Source: an uncultured Clostridia bacterium
GTDB lineage: Bacteria > Bacillota > Clostridia > Christensenellales > Borkfalkiaceae
DNA length: 10,392 nt
Reading direction: 5' to 3'
NCBI GenBank assembly: GCA_905235765.1
Contig: CAJOMM010000054.1
Span: forward strand, 1-10,392
Below the pieces are notes generated by a model, which had not been told where the DNA came from, ran no database searches, and worked only from the letters and a program-made list of their open reading frames with translations. A program made the translations under genes and the position numbers. The stretch's first letter is position 1; every line of letters starts with the position of its first letter. This document shows, piece by piece, positions 1 through 7,558 of the stretch.

Positions 1-74
1 CCACAAGCGGTAAGACCCAATGTTGCGGCTACGCCCAAAAGCACAGTCATTAAAATTGCCATAAATTTTTTCAT
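1..74 (-). CDS. N-terminus of a secreted lipoprotein (3' part outside the window)
   Basis: Only the first 24 codons and two bases are present. They start at the ATG at 74-72 and run off the left edge. The peptide is a classic lipoprotein signal: M-K-K at the start, a hydrophobic core rich in Leu, Val and Ala, then a lipobox LTAC at residues 21-24, followed by Gly. Signal peptidase II would cleave before Cys24, and the diacylated cysteine would anchor the mature protein to the outer face of the membrane. An AAAGGAG ribosome binding site lies at 90-84, nine bases before the ATG. A near-consensus promoter sits upstream. Nothing of the mature protein is visible, so substrate and function cannot be told. 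A solute-binding protein of an ABC transporter is one common possibility. Confidence 0.85.
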   Translation of the reverse strand, partial: MKKFMAILMTVLLGVAATLGLTAC

Positions 75-128
75 TTTTCTTTTCTCCTTTCTTGCCCTTG
101 CCTTGGGGCGAATTTATTTTATATTCTC

Positions 129-157
129 ATTTTATTATCTTTATTCCGCTTTGTCAA
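129..157 (-). promoter_or_regulatory. Near-consensus sigma-A-type promoter of the lipoprotein gene
   Basis: On the minus strand TTGACA (157-152) is followed by a 17-base spacer and TAAAAT (134-129). The start of transcription would fall near 122, giving a leader of about 48 bases that holds the AAAGGAG site. The rest of the spacer up to argH (158-237) is extremely AT-rich. It contains two phased A-tracts, listed separately. I see no convincing intrinsic terminator for argH in it. Confidence 0.75.
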
Positions 158-168
158 ATATTTTAATG

Positions 169-201
169 TATTTTTTTGAAATATTTTCATATTTTTTTGA
201 A
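169..201 (-). repeat. Two A-tract direct repeats spaced 21 bp, upstream of the lipoprotein promoter
   Basis: The 12-mer TTCAAAAAAATA (minus strand) occurs at 201-190 and again at 180-169, exactly 21 bp apart or about two helical turns. The copies lie just upstream of the -35 box at 157-152. Between and partly within them is the inverted repeat TGAAA-TAT-TTTCA (177-189, plus strand). Phased A-tracts bend DNA and can act as UP elements. The inverted repeat could be an operator. Both roles are inferences. Confidence 0.45.
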
Positions 202-237
202 TAATTTTATATATAATGAATAATTATGTGAATATTT

Positions 238-1626
238 TTATAAAATATCAAACTTTGCAATATATTCTTTAACAAACAAAATTTGTTTTTCAACGGAAGA
301 CGGCGCAGTTCCGCCGAAAGACGCGCGCTTATTTACGCAATTATTTAAATCTATCGCCTGATAAAGATCGTTTTCAAACATATCGCTATACTTTTTATAC
401 TCGGAAAGAGTCAGCATTTCTAAAATTTTTCCACTCTTTATGCAATCGCCGACGATTTCTCCACAAATCTTATAAGCGTTTCGGAACGGCTCGCCTTTTT
501 TAACCAAATAGTCGGCAAGATCCGTTGCGTTGATAAAACCTTTCTGCGCCGCTTTTTTCATATTGTCTTTTAACGGTTTCATAGTGCCAACCATTGGGAT
601 AAACGCTTTTAAACAAAGTTTAACCGTATCTCCTGCGTCAAACACCGCTTCTTTATCCTCTTGCATATCTTTATTATAAGCAAGAGGAAGCCCTTTAAGG
701 ATTGTCAATATTGAAACCAAATCTCCGTATACTCTACCGGTTTTTCCGCGAGTCAGTTCCGCTATGTCGGGATTTTTCTTCTGCGGCATTATTGAAGAAC
801 CCGTTGTAAATTTCGGCGACAATTCCACAAACTTAAACTCCCAAGACGACCACAACACCAACTCTTCCGCAAACCGCGAAAGATGCGTTTGCACCAGCGC
901 AAGCGCTGATATATATTCAACACAGAAGTCCCTGTCTGAGACTCCGTCTATACTATTGAGACAAACGGTAGAAAAACCGAGTTTTTCCGCTTCAAAAAAC
1001 CTGTCCGTATCGTATGTCGTCCCGGCAAGAGCGCAAGAGCCTATCGGCGAAACGTCTACTCTTTTATACGCATCTTTAAGCCTTTCTATATCCCTTATAA
1101 ACATAAAAACGTAAGCTAAAAGATGTTGACCGAACGTGATGGGTTGTGCACGCTGCAAATGAGTGTAACCGGGGCAAACGGCTTCTTTACTCTCTTCAGC
1201 TTTATCGGTTATAACCAAGACCAAATTTTTCAAAAGTCCAATGATTTCGATAATTTCTTTTTTTACGAACAACCTTAAGTCGAGTGCTACCTGGTCGTTT
1301 CTGCTCCTCGCCGTATGAAGTTTTTTTCCTGTCGCGCCTACTCTCTCCGTTAAAACGCCTTCGATAAAAGTATGTATATCTTCTGAAGTTTCGTCAATTT
1401 GAAGCGTTCCGTTTTCTATATCGCAAAGCACGGAATTAAGTGCGCCTACCAATACTTTTTTATCTTCCTCGGAAATAATACCTTGTTTCGCCAACATTTC
1501 CGCATGGGCGACGCTGCCGCTTATGTCTTCTTTATAAAGGCGCTTGTCAACCCCTATAGAAGAATTTAATTGTTCGGCAAATTCGTCTATTATTCCCGAA
1601 TCTCTGCCTTCCCAAAGCTTACTCAT
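238..1626 (-). CDS. argH: Argininosuccinate lyase
   Basis: This enzyme catalyses the last step of arginine synthesis in the cytosol, splitting argininosuccinate into arginine and fumarate. The 462-residue protein has the usual full length of this all-helical, homotetrameric fumarase/aspartase superfamily member. Visible landmarks are HTARSRNDQ (residues 104-112), GYTHLQRAQP (153-162) with the family's catalytic-region His156, NSIDGVSDRDF (224-234), and the superfamily signature GSSIMPQKKNPD (276-287), whose flexible loop carries the catalytic serine. The segment usually read as LGSGALAGT is IGSCALAGT here, a mild change. The ATG start at 1626 is set by AAGGAG at 1637-1632, five bases upstream. 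The gene lies 44 bp after argG on the same strand, the usual argGH order, with a terminator-like hairpin in the gap. Confidence 0.97.
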   Translation of the reverse strand: MSKLWEGRDSGIIDEFAEQLNSSIGVDKRLYKEDISGSVAHAEMLAKQGIISEEDKKVLVGALNSVLCDIENGTLQIDETSEDIHTFIEGVLTERVGATGKKLHTARSRNDQVALDLRLFVKKEIIEIIGLLKNLVLVITDKAEESKEAVCPGYTHLQRAQPITFGQHLLAYVFMFIRDIERLKDAYKRVDVSPIGSCALAGTTYDTDRFFEAEKLGFSTVCLNSIDGVSDRDFCVEYISALALVQTHLSRFAEELVLWSSWEFKFVELSPKFTTGSSIMPQKKNPDIAELTRGKTGRVYGDLVSILTILKGLPLAYNKDMQEDKEAVFDAGDTVKLCLKAFIPMVGTMKPLKDNMKKAAQKGFINATDLADYLVKKGEPFRNAYKICGEIVGDCIKSGKILEMLTLSEYKKYSDMFENDLYQAIDLNNCVNKRASFGGTAPSSVEKQILFVKEYIAKFDIL

Positions 1627-1637
1627 AATATCTCCTT

Positions 1638-1662
1638 AAAAAAACCGCCCCTTAAGGGGCAG
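1638..1662 (-). terminator. Hairpin plus T7 between argG and argH (attenuator-like)
   Basis: Read on the minus strand, CTGCCCC pairs with GGGGCGG around a TTAA loop. The stem has 7 bp including one G-T wobble and is followed at once by seven T (1644-1638). This is the form of an intrinsic terminator, yet it lies inside an operon. The T-run is directly followed by the AAGGAG that serves argH. It would reduce argH relative to argG, or act as a regulated attenuator. A 6-base alternative pairing of CCTTAA in the left arm with TTAAGG at the ribosome binding site is possible. Confidence 0.65.
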
Positions 1663-1670
1663 CATAAAAA

Positions 1671-2885
1671 TTATTTTTTATCGATCATTGCCTGAACTTT
1701 CATTGGAAGTCCGAAAAGATTTATAAACCCTTCGGCATCCTTTTGATTGTAGTCGCTTTCTCCGAATGTCGCGATATCTTCACTATACAAAGAATAGGGG
1801 CTCCAAACGCCTGCGTTAATTATATTGCCTTTATAGAGTTTAAGCCTGACTTTCCCCGTAACTGTTTCCTGCGTTTTATCGACAAATGCGGAAAGCGCTT
1901 CGCGTAAAGGCGTAAACCATTGTCCGTTATATACGAGCTCTCCGAAAGTTATAGCAAGTTTTTCCTTTTCGTGCATAGTATATTTATCGAGACACACGCT
2001 CTCCAAAACGCTGTGCGCTTTGTAAAGTATAGCGCCGCCCGGCGTTTCGTAAACTCCGCGGCACTTCATACCCACAAGCCTGTTTTCAACAATATCTATA
2101 ATACCTATACCGTTCTCTCCGCCGAGTTTATTCAGCTTATAAATTATTTCCTTGGCAGAAAGTTTTTCGCCGTCCAAAGCAATCGGTACGCCCTTATCAA
2201 ATTCAAGTTCTATATAAGTAGGACTATCCTTTGCGCTTATAGGTGATACGCCCATCTCGAGAAATCCCTTTTTCTCATACTGCGGTTCGTTTCCCGTATC
2301 TTCGAGATCAAGACCCTCGTGAGATAAATGCCATAAGTTCTTATCTTTGGAATAATTCGTTTCTTTATTTATTTTAAGCGGAACGCCGTGCTTTTCCGCA
2401 TAATCTATCTCTTCTTCACGGGATTTAATCTTCCACTCTCTCCAAGGCGCAATAATTTTCATTTCCGGTGCAAAACGTTTTATAGTGAGTTCGAAACGCA
2501 CCTGATCGTTACCTTTCCCCGTACAACCGTGAACAATGGCGTCGGCGTTTTCCTTCTTAGCTATATCAACCAACGCTTTCGCTATACAGGGACGGGCGTG
2601 GCTGGTACCGAGAAAATATTCTTCATACTTTGCGCCGGCTTTCATCGTCGGAATTATATAATTATCCACATAGTCGTCTGTCAAATCCAAAATGTAAATT
2701 TTAGAAGCGCCCGTCTTTAACGCTTTTTCTTCTAAACCGTCCAATTCATCGGCTTGCCCCACGTTACCGGCTACCGCTATAACTTCACAACCGTCATAAT
2801 TTTCCTTTAACCAAGGAATAATAATCGAAGTATCCAAACCTCCCGAATAAGCCAAAACCACTTTTTTTATCTTTTTGTCTTTCAT
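1671..2885 (-). CDS. argG: Argininosuccinate synthase
   Basis: This enzyme joins citrulline and aspartate using ATP (giving AMP and PPi) to form argininosuccinate, the substrate of the neighbouring argH. It is a cytosolic homotetramer. The N-terminus carries the ATP pyrophosphatase P-loop SGGLDTS (residues 14-20). HGCTGKGNDQVRFE (119-132) is the conserved substrate-binding stretch. At 404 residues the length is typical. I choose the ATG at 2885-2883 over the GTG at 2900 and the ATG at 2891: AAGGA at 2897-2893 lies seven bases before this ATG, whereas the upstream GTG has no ribosome binding site. The reading frame is open from 2900, so an automatic call would add five residues. The gene has its own promoter upstream and is followed by argH. 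Confidence 0.97.
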   Translation of the reverse strand: MKDKKIKKVVLAYSGGLDTSIIIPWLKENYDGCEVIAVAGNVGQADELDGLEEKALKTGASKIYILDLTDDYVDNYIIPTMKAGAKYEEYFLGTSHARPCIAKALVDIAKKENADAIVHGCTGKGNDQVRFELTIKRFAPEMKIIAPWREWKIKSREEEIDYAEKHGVPLKINKETNYSKDKNLWHLSHEGLDLEDTGNEPQYEKKGFLEMGVSPISAKDSPTYIELEFDKGVPIALDGEKLSAKEIIYKLNKLGGENGIGIIDIVENRLVGMKCRGVYETPGGAILYKAHSVLESVCLDKYTMHEKEKLAITFGELVYNGQWFTPLREALSAFVDKTQETVTGKVRLKLYKGNIINAGVWSPYSLYSEDIATFGESDYNQKDAEGFINLFGLPMKVQAMIDKK

Positions 2886-2892
2886 ATCCATT

Positions 2893-2897
2893 TCCTT
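2893..2897 (-). promoter_or_regulatory. Ribosome binding site that decides the argG start
   Basis: AAGGA on the minus strand lies seven bases upstream of the ATG at 2885 and only one base from the ATG at 2891. It lies downstream of the alternative GTG at 2900. It therefore supports only the ATG at 2885. Confidence 0.7.
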
Positions 2898-2921
2898 CAC
2901 ATTGACATTATAAACGGTTTT

Positions 2922-2950
2922 ATTGTAACAATTAAAAAAACGGTTGTCAA
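2922..2950 (-). promoter_or_regulatory. Promoter of argGH with extended -10
   Basis: On the minus strand TTGACA (2950-2945), a 17-base spacer and TACAAT (2927-2922), preceded by TG at the extended -10 position (TGTTACAAT), make a strong sigma-A-type promoter. The predicted start is near 2915, leaving a leader of about 30 bases, too short for a T-box or riboswitch. The -35 box sits in the centre of a palindrome, described separately. A second TATAAT at 2912-2907 has no usable -35 box (its nearest TTGACA is 32 bases away). Confidence 0.65.
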
Positions 2951-2958
2951 CCGTTTTT
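2936..2958 (-). repeat. 23-bp palindrome over the argG -35 box; also a possible gyrA terminator
   Basis: The arms AAAAACGGTTG (2936-2946) and CAACCGTTTTT (2948-2958) are perfect inverted repeats around one base. A further copy of AAACGGTT lies at 2912-2919, near the predicted transcription start. Transcribed leftward from gyrA, the arms form a 10-bp stem with a GAC loop ending in seven T, which could be a weak intrinsic terminator. As DNA, the palindrome covers the -35 hexamer and could be a repressor operator. The sequence does not settle which. Confidence 0.5.
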
Positions 2959-2960
2959 GT

Positions 2961-3046
2961 GATAAAAATAATATATTTTCATTTATTTATGCATTATTTG
3001 CAATAATATTGATAAAAATATGAATTTTTATAAAATTATGCATTAT
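2961..3046. repeat. Imperfect direct repeat with a partial ARG-box match, upstream of argG
   Basis: Two copies of a roughly 37-bp AT-rich unit start at 2961 and 3011. Both begin with GATAAAAATA and end with TTATGCATTAT (2987-2997 and 3036-3046). By eye about 30 of 36 aligned positions agree, with one single-base gap. Within the second copy, 3021-3034 reads TGAATTTTTATAAA, close to the arginine repressor consensus TGAAT-WWWW-ATTCA except at two positions. The match in the first copy is poorer. A role as ArgR/AhrC binding sites for the argG promoter is inferred. Confidence 0.4.
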
Positions 3047-3049
3047 AGG

Positions 3050-3079
3050 TTCAGAGGCGCAAAAATTTGCGCCTCTGAA
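3050..3079 (-). terminator. Strong 14-bp hairpin just after gyrA
   Basis: TTCAGAGGCGCAAA (3050-3063) and TTTGCGCCTCTGAA (3066-3079) are perfect inverted repeats around two bases. They begin six bases after the gyrA stop codon. No T-run follows on either strand, so this is not a standard intrinsic terminator. It may protect the 3' end of the gyrBA message, or act together with the weaker hairpin at 2936-2958, which does have a T-run. Confidence 0.6.
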
Positions 3080-3085
3080 AGAAAA

Positions 3086-5587
3086 CTATTCGGAAATTTC
3101 TTCTTGTTCTTCGCTTTCTTCGTCGTTTTCGGAAGCAGGCGTCAAAGCAATCTTACTCACCTTTTCGATTTTCATAACCCTTACGCCTTGCGTCGCCCTT
3201 CCAATCTTGCTTATGTCGGAAGAATCAACGCGGATTATTGTTCCGTTTTCGGTAATTATCATTATATTTTCGTCCGAAGAAACGAGTTTTAAACTTACCA
3301 ATTTGCCGGTCTTATCGTTAAACTCACCTGCCTTTACGCCCTTGCCCGCCCTGCTTTGCAGCCTGTAATCTTCGGGATCGGAACGCTTGCCGTATCCGTT
3401 TTCGGTCATAGTGATAAATTCGCAGTCAGGCTTAATGATTGCCATATCTACTAAGCAGTCGCCGTCCTCAAGTTCGATACCTCTTACACCTTGCGTGCCT
3501 CTGCCTGTAGGTCTGACGTCAGTTTCCGAGAAGCGTATACATTTTCCGTCGTGCGAAGCCATTATTATTTCGTTTTCTCCGGTTGTCAGCCCGACTCCTA
3601 TCAGAGCGTCTCCGTCTAATATATTTATAGCGATCTTACCGACTTTTCTTATGTTTGCAAATTCTTCCAGAGAAGTCTTTTTAATCAGCCCGTTTTTAGT
3701 CGCCATAACGAGGTAGCCTTCGGAATTTTCTTTAAGCGGCAACATAGCGCAAACCTTTTCTCCGTCGGAAAGTTGGAGAAGATTTACGATAGCCCTTCCG
3801 CGCGCCACCCTTTGCGCTTCCGGTATGAAGAAACATTTAAGGCTGTATACCCTGCCTTTATCGGTAAAGAACAATATATCGTCGTGCGTGGAAGTTACAA
3901 ACATATTTTCCACGAAATCTTCTTCCTTCGGCTTATGCGCCGTAACGCCTCTGCCGCCGCGGCGCTGCGTTCTGTATTCGGAAACAGGAACGCGCTTGAC
4001 GTATCCGAAATGTGTCAAACTTACAACCACGTCCTCTACCGGAATCATATCGGCAATATCTATATCGCCGTAATCGTAAGAAAGTTCCGTCTTTCTCGGC
4101 GAAGGATATTTCTGCTTGATTTCTTCCATATCGCCTTTAATTATTTCTTTAACTCTCCACTCATTGGCGAGAATATCTTTTAAGTCCGCAATCGTTCTGT
4201 CAAGCTCAACGAGTTCTTCGTTTAACTTCGCGACTTCCATACTGGTCAATCTCTGCAAACGCATTTCGAGTATTGCGTTAGCCTGCTTATCCGAAAGCAA
4301 AAATTCATCCATCAACGCTTGCGCAGCAGAGTTTTTATCGGCTGACTGCTTAATTATCTCAATCACCCTGTCTATATTGTTTAACGCTATAACCAAGCCT
4401 TTTACTATATGTTCTCTTTCTTCGGTCTTGGCGAGATCGTATTTCGTCCTCCTCACGATAACGGATTTCTGGTGATCGATATAATGAACCAAAATATCTT
4501 TTAATCCCAATATCTTCGGTTCTCCGTCTACGAGCGCCAAAAGAATTATCCCGTCTTTAACCTGAAGATTGGTATGCTTGAATAAGGTATTCAATACGAC
4601 TTGCGCGTTAGCGTCTTTTTTAAGATCTATGACCATACGCATACCGTGTCTGTCCGATTCGTCTTTTACGTCGCTTATACCGTCTATTTTCTTATCTCTG
4701 ACCATATCCGCTATGGTTTTTATAAGCATAGCCTTGTTTACCTGATAAGGAAGCTCTGTTACGACTATTCTCTCTCTCGTGCCGTTATTGAATTCTTCTA
4801 TATCCGTTTTTGCGCGAAGGACAAAACCGCCTTTACCGGTAAGATACGCCTGTTTTATGCCGCTTCTCCCCATCAGCACGCCGCCCGTCGGATAGTCGGG
4901 CGCCGGAATATATTCCATCAACTCTTCCACCGTTATTTCGGGGTTATCTAGAAGCGCGATACACGCATTTAAGCATTCCGCAAGGTTATGAGGCGGAATA
5001 TTAGTCGCCATACCGACCGCAATACCGTCAGACCCGTTTACGAGAATATTAGGGAACCTCGACGGTAAAACTACCGGCTGCATTTCCGTATCGTCGAAGT
5101 TGGGATAGAAATCTACGGTATCTTTATCTATCTCTTTAAGCATTTCGTCGGAAAGTTTAGAAAGCCTTGCCTCGGTATACCTATAAGCCGCAGCAGGATC
5201 GCCGTCGACCGAACCGAAATTTCCGTGCCCGTCTACGAGAGGAAAATTTATGGAAAAATCCTGCGCTAACCTAACTAACGCGTCGTATACCGAACTGTCG
5301 CCGTGCGGATGATATTTACCTAACACGTCGCCGACAATCTTAGCGCACTTTCTGTACGCTTTATCGCTGGTAAGACCTGCTTCGTGCATAGCGTAAAGTA
5401 TACGCCTGTGAACGGGTTTCATACCGTCTCTTACGTCCGGTATAGCCCTTGAAACGTTTACCGCCATAGCATACGCGATAAAAGATTTTTTTACTTCGGC
5501 GTTTACTTCGACGTTTATAAGTTTCGTCTTGGATAAAGTTTCTTTAAATTCGGCAGTCAATTCCTGACTTACGTCTTTTTTACTCAT
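3086..5587 (-). CDS. gyrA: DNA gyrase subunit A
   Basis: GyrA is the DNA-breaking and rejoining subunit of the A2B2 gyrase that introduces negative supercoils using ATP bound by GyrB. At 833 residues it has the usual length. The N-terminal breakage-reunion domain holds the catalytic tyrosine, Tyr137 in AAAYRYTEA. The quinolone-determining region KYHPHGDSSVYDALV has Ser98 and Asp102 at the positions of E. coli Ser83 and Asp87, so no classic resistance change is seen. QRRGGRG at 541-547 is the GyrA-box that opens the C-terminal DNA-wrapping beta-pinwheel and separates GyrA from ParC. The C-terminus is an acidic Glu/Ser-rich tail. The AAGGAG at 5602-5597 overlaps the gyrB stop codon and fixes the ATG at 5587, 13 bases downstream of gyrB, so the pair is co-transcribed. 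Confidence 0.98.
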   Translation of the reverse strand: MSKKDVSQELTAEFKETLSKTKLINVEVNAEVKKSFIAYAMAVNVSRAIPDVRDGMKPVHRRILYAMHEAGLTSDKAYRKCAKIVGDVLGKYHPHGDSSVYDALVRLAQDFSINFPLVDGHGNFGSVDGDPAAAYRYTEARLSKLSDEMLKEIDKDTVDFYPNFDDTEMQPVVLPSRFPNILVNGSDGIAVGMATNIPPHNLAECLNACIALLDNPEITVEELMEYIPAPDYPTGGVLMGRSGIKQAYLTGKGGFVLRAKTDIEEFNNGTRERIVVTELPYQVNKAMLIKTIADMVRDKKIDGISDVKDESDRHGMRMVIDLKKDANAQVVLNTLFKHTNLQVKDGIILLALVDGEPKILGLKDILVHYIDHQKSVIVRRTKYDLAKTEEREHIVKGLVIALNNIDRVIEIIKQSADKNSAAQALMDEFLLSDKQANAILEMRLQRLTSMEVAKLNEELVELDRTIADLKDILANEWRVKEIIKGDMEEIKQKYPSPRKTELSYDYGDIDIADMIPVEDVVVSLTHFGYVKRVPVSEYRTQRRGGRGVTAHKPKEEDFVENMFVTSTHDDILFFTDKGRVYSLKCFFIPEAQRVARGRAIVNLLQLSDGEKVCAMLPLKENSEGYLVMATKNGLIKKTSLEEFANIRKVGKIAINILDGDALIGVGLTTGENEIIMASHDGKCIRFSETDVRPTGRGTQGVRGIELEDGDCLVDMAIIKPDCEFITMTENGYGKRSDPEDYRLQSRAGKGVKAGEFNDKTGKLVSLKLVSSDENIMIITENGTIIRVDSSDISKIGRATQGVRVMKIEKVSKIALTPASENDEESEEQEEISE

Positions 5588-5600
5588 CGCTAATTTCTCC

Positions 5601-7511
5601 TTAAATATCGAGATCGGTAACTAATTTCGCATTGTTCTCTATGAACTCTCTGCGAAGTTCGGGATCTCCGCCCATAAGCCTCGTAAACGTATCGTTTGCT
5701 TCCACGGCGTCTTCCATCGTTACCTGAAGCATGGTACGCGTTTCGGGATTCATCGTCGTGTTCCAAAGCTGTTCGGGATCCATTTCGCCAAGACCCTTGT
5801 AACGCTGGATATCGCACTTTCCCACTTCCGCAAGATAATCTTGTAATTCTTTATCCGAATATAGGTATTTATCGACTTTATTCTTGGTCGCTTTATATAA
5901 AGGCGGTTGGGCGATATAGACATGCCCGTGTTCTACCAAAGGACGCATAAACCTGAAAAAGAAAGTCAAAAGCAATATTCTGATATGGCTGCCGTCAACG
6001 TCCGCGTCGGTCATACAGATTATTCTGTCGTAACGAAGTTTGCTTTCGTCGAAATCGTCTTGTATGCCTCCGCCGAAAGCCGTTATCATACTCTTTATCT
6101 CTTCGTTTTCAAGAACGTGATTAAGCCTTGCCTTTTCTACGTTGAGTATTTTACCCCTTAGCGGCAATACAGCCTGAAAACGCCTGTCTCTGCCCTGCTT
6201 GGCGCTGCCGCCTGCAGAATCGCCCTCAACGATGAATATCTCGCAAAACGCGGGATTTCTGTCCGAGCAGTCTGCAAGTTTTCCGGGAAGCGTAGTAGAT
6301 TCTAAAGCGCCTTTTCTTCTGGTGCTTTCGCGAGCCAGTCTCGCCGCCTCCCTCGCGCGCTGCGCCGTAAGACACTTTAATATTACTTCTTTGGCCTTTG
6401 CCGGATTTTCTTCAAAGAAAGTGCCTAAATGCTCGTTCATAGCTTTAGCGACGAGATTTCGCATTTCGGAATTGCCGAGTTTTGTCTTTGTCTGCCCTTC
6501 GAATTGCGGATCGGTCAATTTTACGGATACCACTGCGACCAGACCTTCTCTCGTATCTTCGGAAGAAACTTTTTCATCTCCCTTAAATGCGTTCACCTTC
6601 TTTCCTGCGTCGTTGATTATTCTCGTAAGAGCGTTTTTAAATCCTTCTAAATGAGTTCCGCCTTCTTCGGTGTTTATATTGTTTGCAAACGCGTAAAGCG
6701 TTTCGTTATAGGTGTCGGTATACTGTAACGCGACCTCTATTTCAGTGTCTCCGTAGAACACGTCAAAATAAACGGGTTTTTCAAAGATGGCGCCCTTATT
6801 TTTACTCAAATCGCTGACAAAGTGCGCAATACCGCCTTCGTAACGGAAAGTATCCTCCTGTTCACGTCCGGCACGCTCGTCCGAAAGTTTAATGGTTAAG
6901 CCTTTGTTCAAATATGCGAGTTCGCGAAGACGAGTCTTGACAGTGTCGTAATTAAACTCAACGGTTTCAAATATCTCACTGTCGGGCTTAAAGGTTACCC
7001 ACGTCCCCGTGAAGTCCGCATCCCCGACTTCTTTTAATCTGTCCTGAGGTATACCGCGGCGGTACTCCTGATAAAATTTCTTACCTTTCTGAAAAACCTC
7101 AACGGTAAGCCATTCGGATAGCGCGTTTACAACGGACAGTCCGACGCCGTGAAGTCCTCCGGATATCTTATATCCTCCGCCACCGAATTTACCGCCGGCA
7201 TGAAGTTTTGTTAAAACGACTTCAACCGCGGAGATTTTTTCCGTATGGTGAATATCGGTAGGAATACCTCTACCGTTATCGGTTACCGTACAGGAACCGT
7301 CGCCGTTTATTTTTACGGTTATCGTATCGCAAAAACCGGAAAGCGCTTCGTCGATAGAATTATCGACTATTTCCTGCACTAAGTGATGAAGCCCCCTTGA
7401 GTCCGTAGACCCGATATACATTCCGGGGCGCTTACGAACCGGATCAAGCCCTTCGAGTACCTGAATCTGTCCCTCGCCGTAATTCGAACGAGGCTTAGCG
7501 GTTTCTTCCAT
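5601..7511 (-). CDS. gyrB: DNA gyrase subunit B
   Basis: GyrB is the ATPase subunit of DNA gyrase. At 636 residues it has the Gram-positive length. The GHKL ATPase domain shows EIVDNSIDEA (47-56, with catalytic Glu47 and Mg-binding Asn51), DNGRGIP (78-84) and GGLHGVG (118-124). QTKTKLGN (340-347) supplies the ATP-contacting lysine of the transducer domain. The TOPRIM domain has EGDSAGG (429-435) and the metal triad in DADVDG (502-507). QRYKGLGEMDPEQLW (569-583) follows, typical of gyrase. The ATG at 7511 is set by AAAGGAG at 7523-7517, five bases upstream. The stop TAA overlaps the ribosome binding site of gyrA. A leader of about 100 bases with a large palindrome precedes the gene. dnaA, dnaN and recF, often next to gyrB, are not in the flanking DNA here. 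Confidence 0.98.
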   Translation of the reverse strand: MEETAKPRSNYGEGQIQVLEGLDPVRKRPGMYIGSTDSRGLHHLVQEIVDNSIDEALSGFCDTITVKINGDGSCTVTDNGRGIPTDIHHTEKISAVEVVLTKLHAGGKFGGGGYKISGGLHGVGLSVVNALSEWLTVEVFQKGKKFYQEYRRGIPQDRLKEVGDADFTGTWVTFKPDSEIFETVEFNYDTVKTRLRELAYLNKGLTIKLSDERAGREQEDTFRYEGGIAHFVSDLSKNKGAIFEKPVYFDVFYGDTEIEVALQYTDTYNETLYAFANNINTEEGGTHLEGFKNALTRIINDAGKKVNAFKGDEKVSSEDTREGLVAVVSVKLTDPQFEGQTKTKLGNSEMRNLVAKAMNEHLGTFFEENPAKAKEVILKCLTAQRAREAARLARESTRRKGALESTTLPGKLADCSDRNPAFCEIFIVEGDSAGGSAKQGRDRRFQAVLPLRGKILNVEKARLNHVLENEEIKSMITAFGGGIQDDFDESKLRYDRIICMTDADVDGSHIRILLLTFFFRFMRPLVEHGHVYIAQPPLYKATKNKVDKYLYSDKELQDYLAEVGKCDIQRYKGLGEMDPEQLWNTTMNPETRTMLQVTMEDAVEANDTFTRLMGGDPELRREFIENNAKLVTDLDI

Positions 7512-7558
7512 TTTAACTCCTTTAATACGTTTAATCGATTATACTGCAATTATTAACC

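Noticed and set aside
764..1114. Plus-strand open frame of 116 codons inside argH, and similar open frames on the plus strand across argG, gyrA, gyrB, the peptidase and ppx.
   Set aside because: They are antisense to well-supported conserved genes, lack ribosome binding sites and show no recognisable protein features.
2662..2670. Perfect DnaA box TTATCCACA.
   Set aside because: It lies inside argG and simply encodes part of VDNYI. No cluster of boxes, AT-rich unwinding element or dnaA gene is nearby, so it is no evidence for an origin.
2901..3049. T-box or other riboswitch ahead of argG.
   Set aside because: The predicted leader is only about 30 bases. No T-box sequence, specifier stem or known aptamer core is seen in the AT-rich gap.
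5270..5310. Possible quinolone-resistance changes in gyrA.
   Set aside because: The residues equivalent to E. coli Ser83 and Asp87 are Ser98 and Asp102, the common sensitive state.
5590..5817. Arg- and Ser-rich open frame of 75 codons overlapping the end of gyrB.
   Set aside because: It is an alternate frame of the gyrB 3' end, whose own conserved sequence runs through it to the stop.
3086..7511. Topoisomerase IV (parE-parC) instead of gyrase.
   Set aside because: The GyrA-box QRRGGRG at residues 541-547 and a full C-terminal pinwheel mark gyrase.
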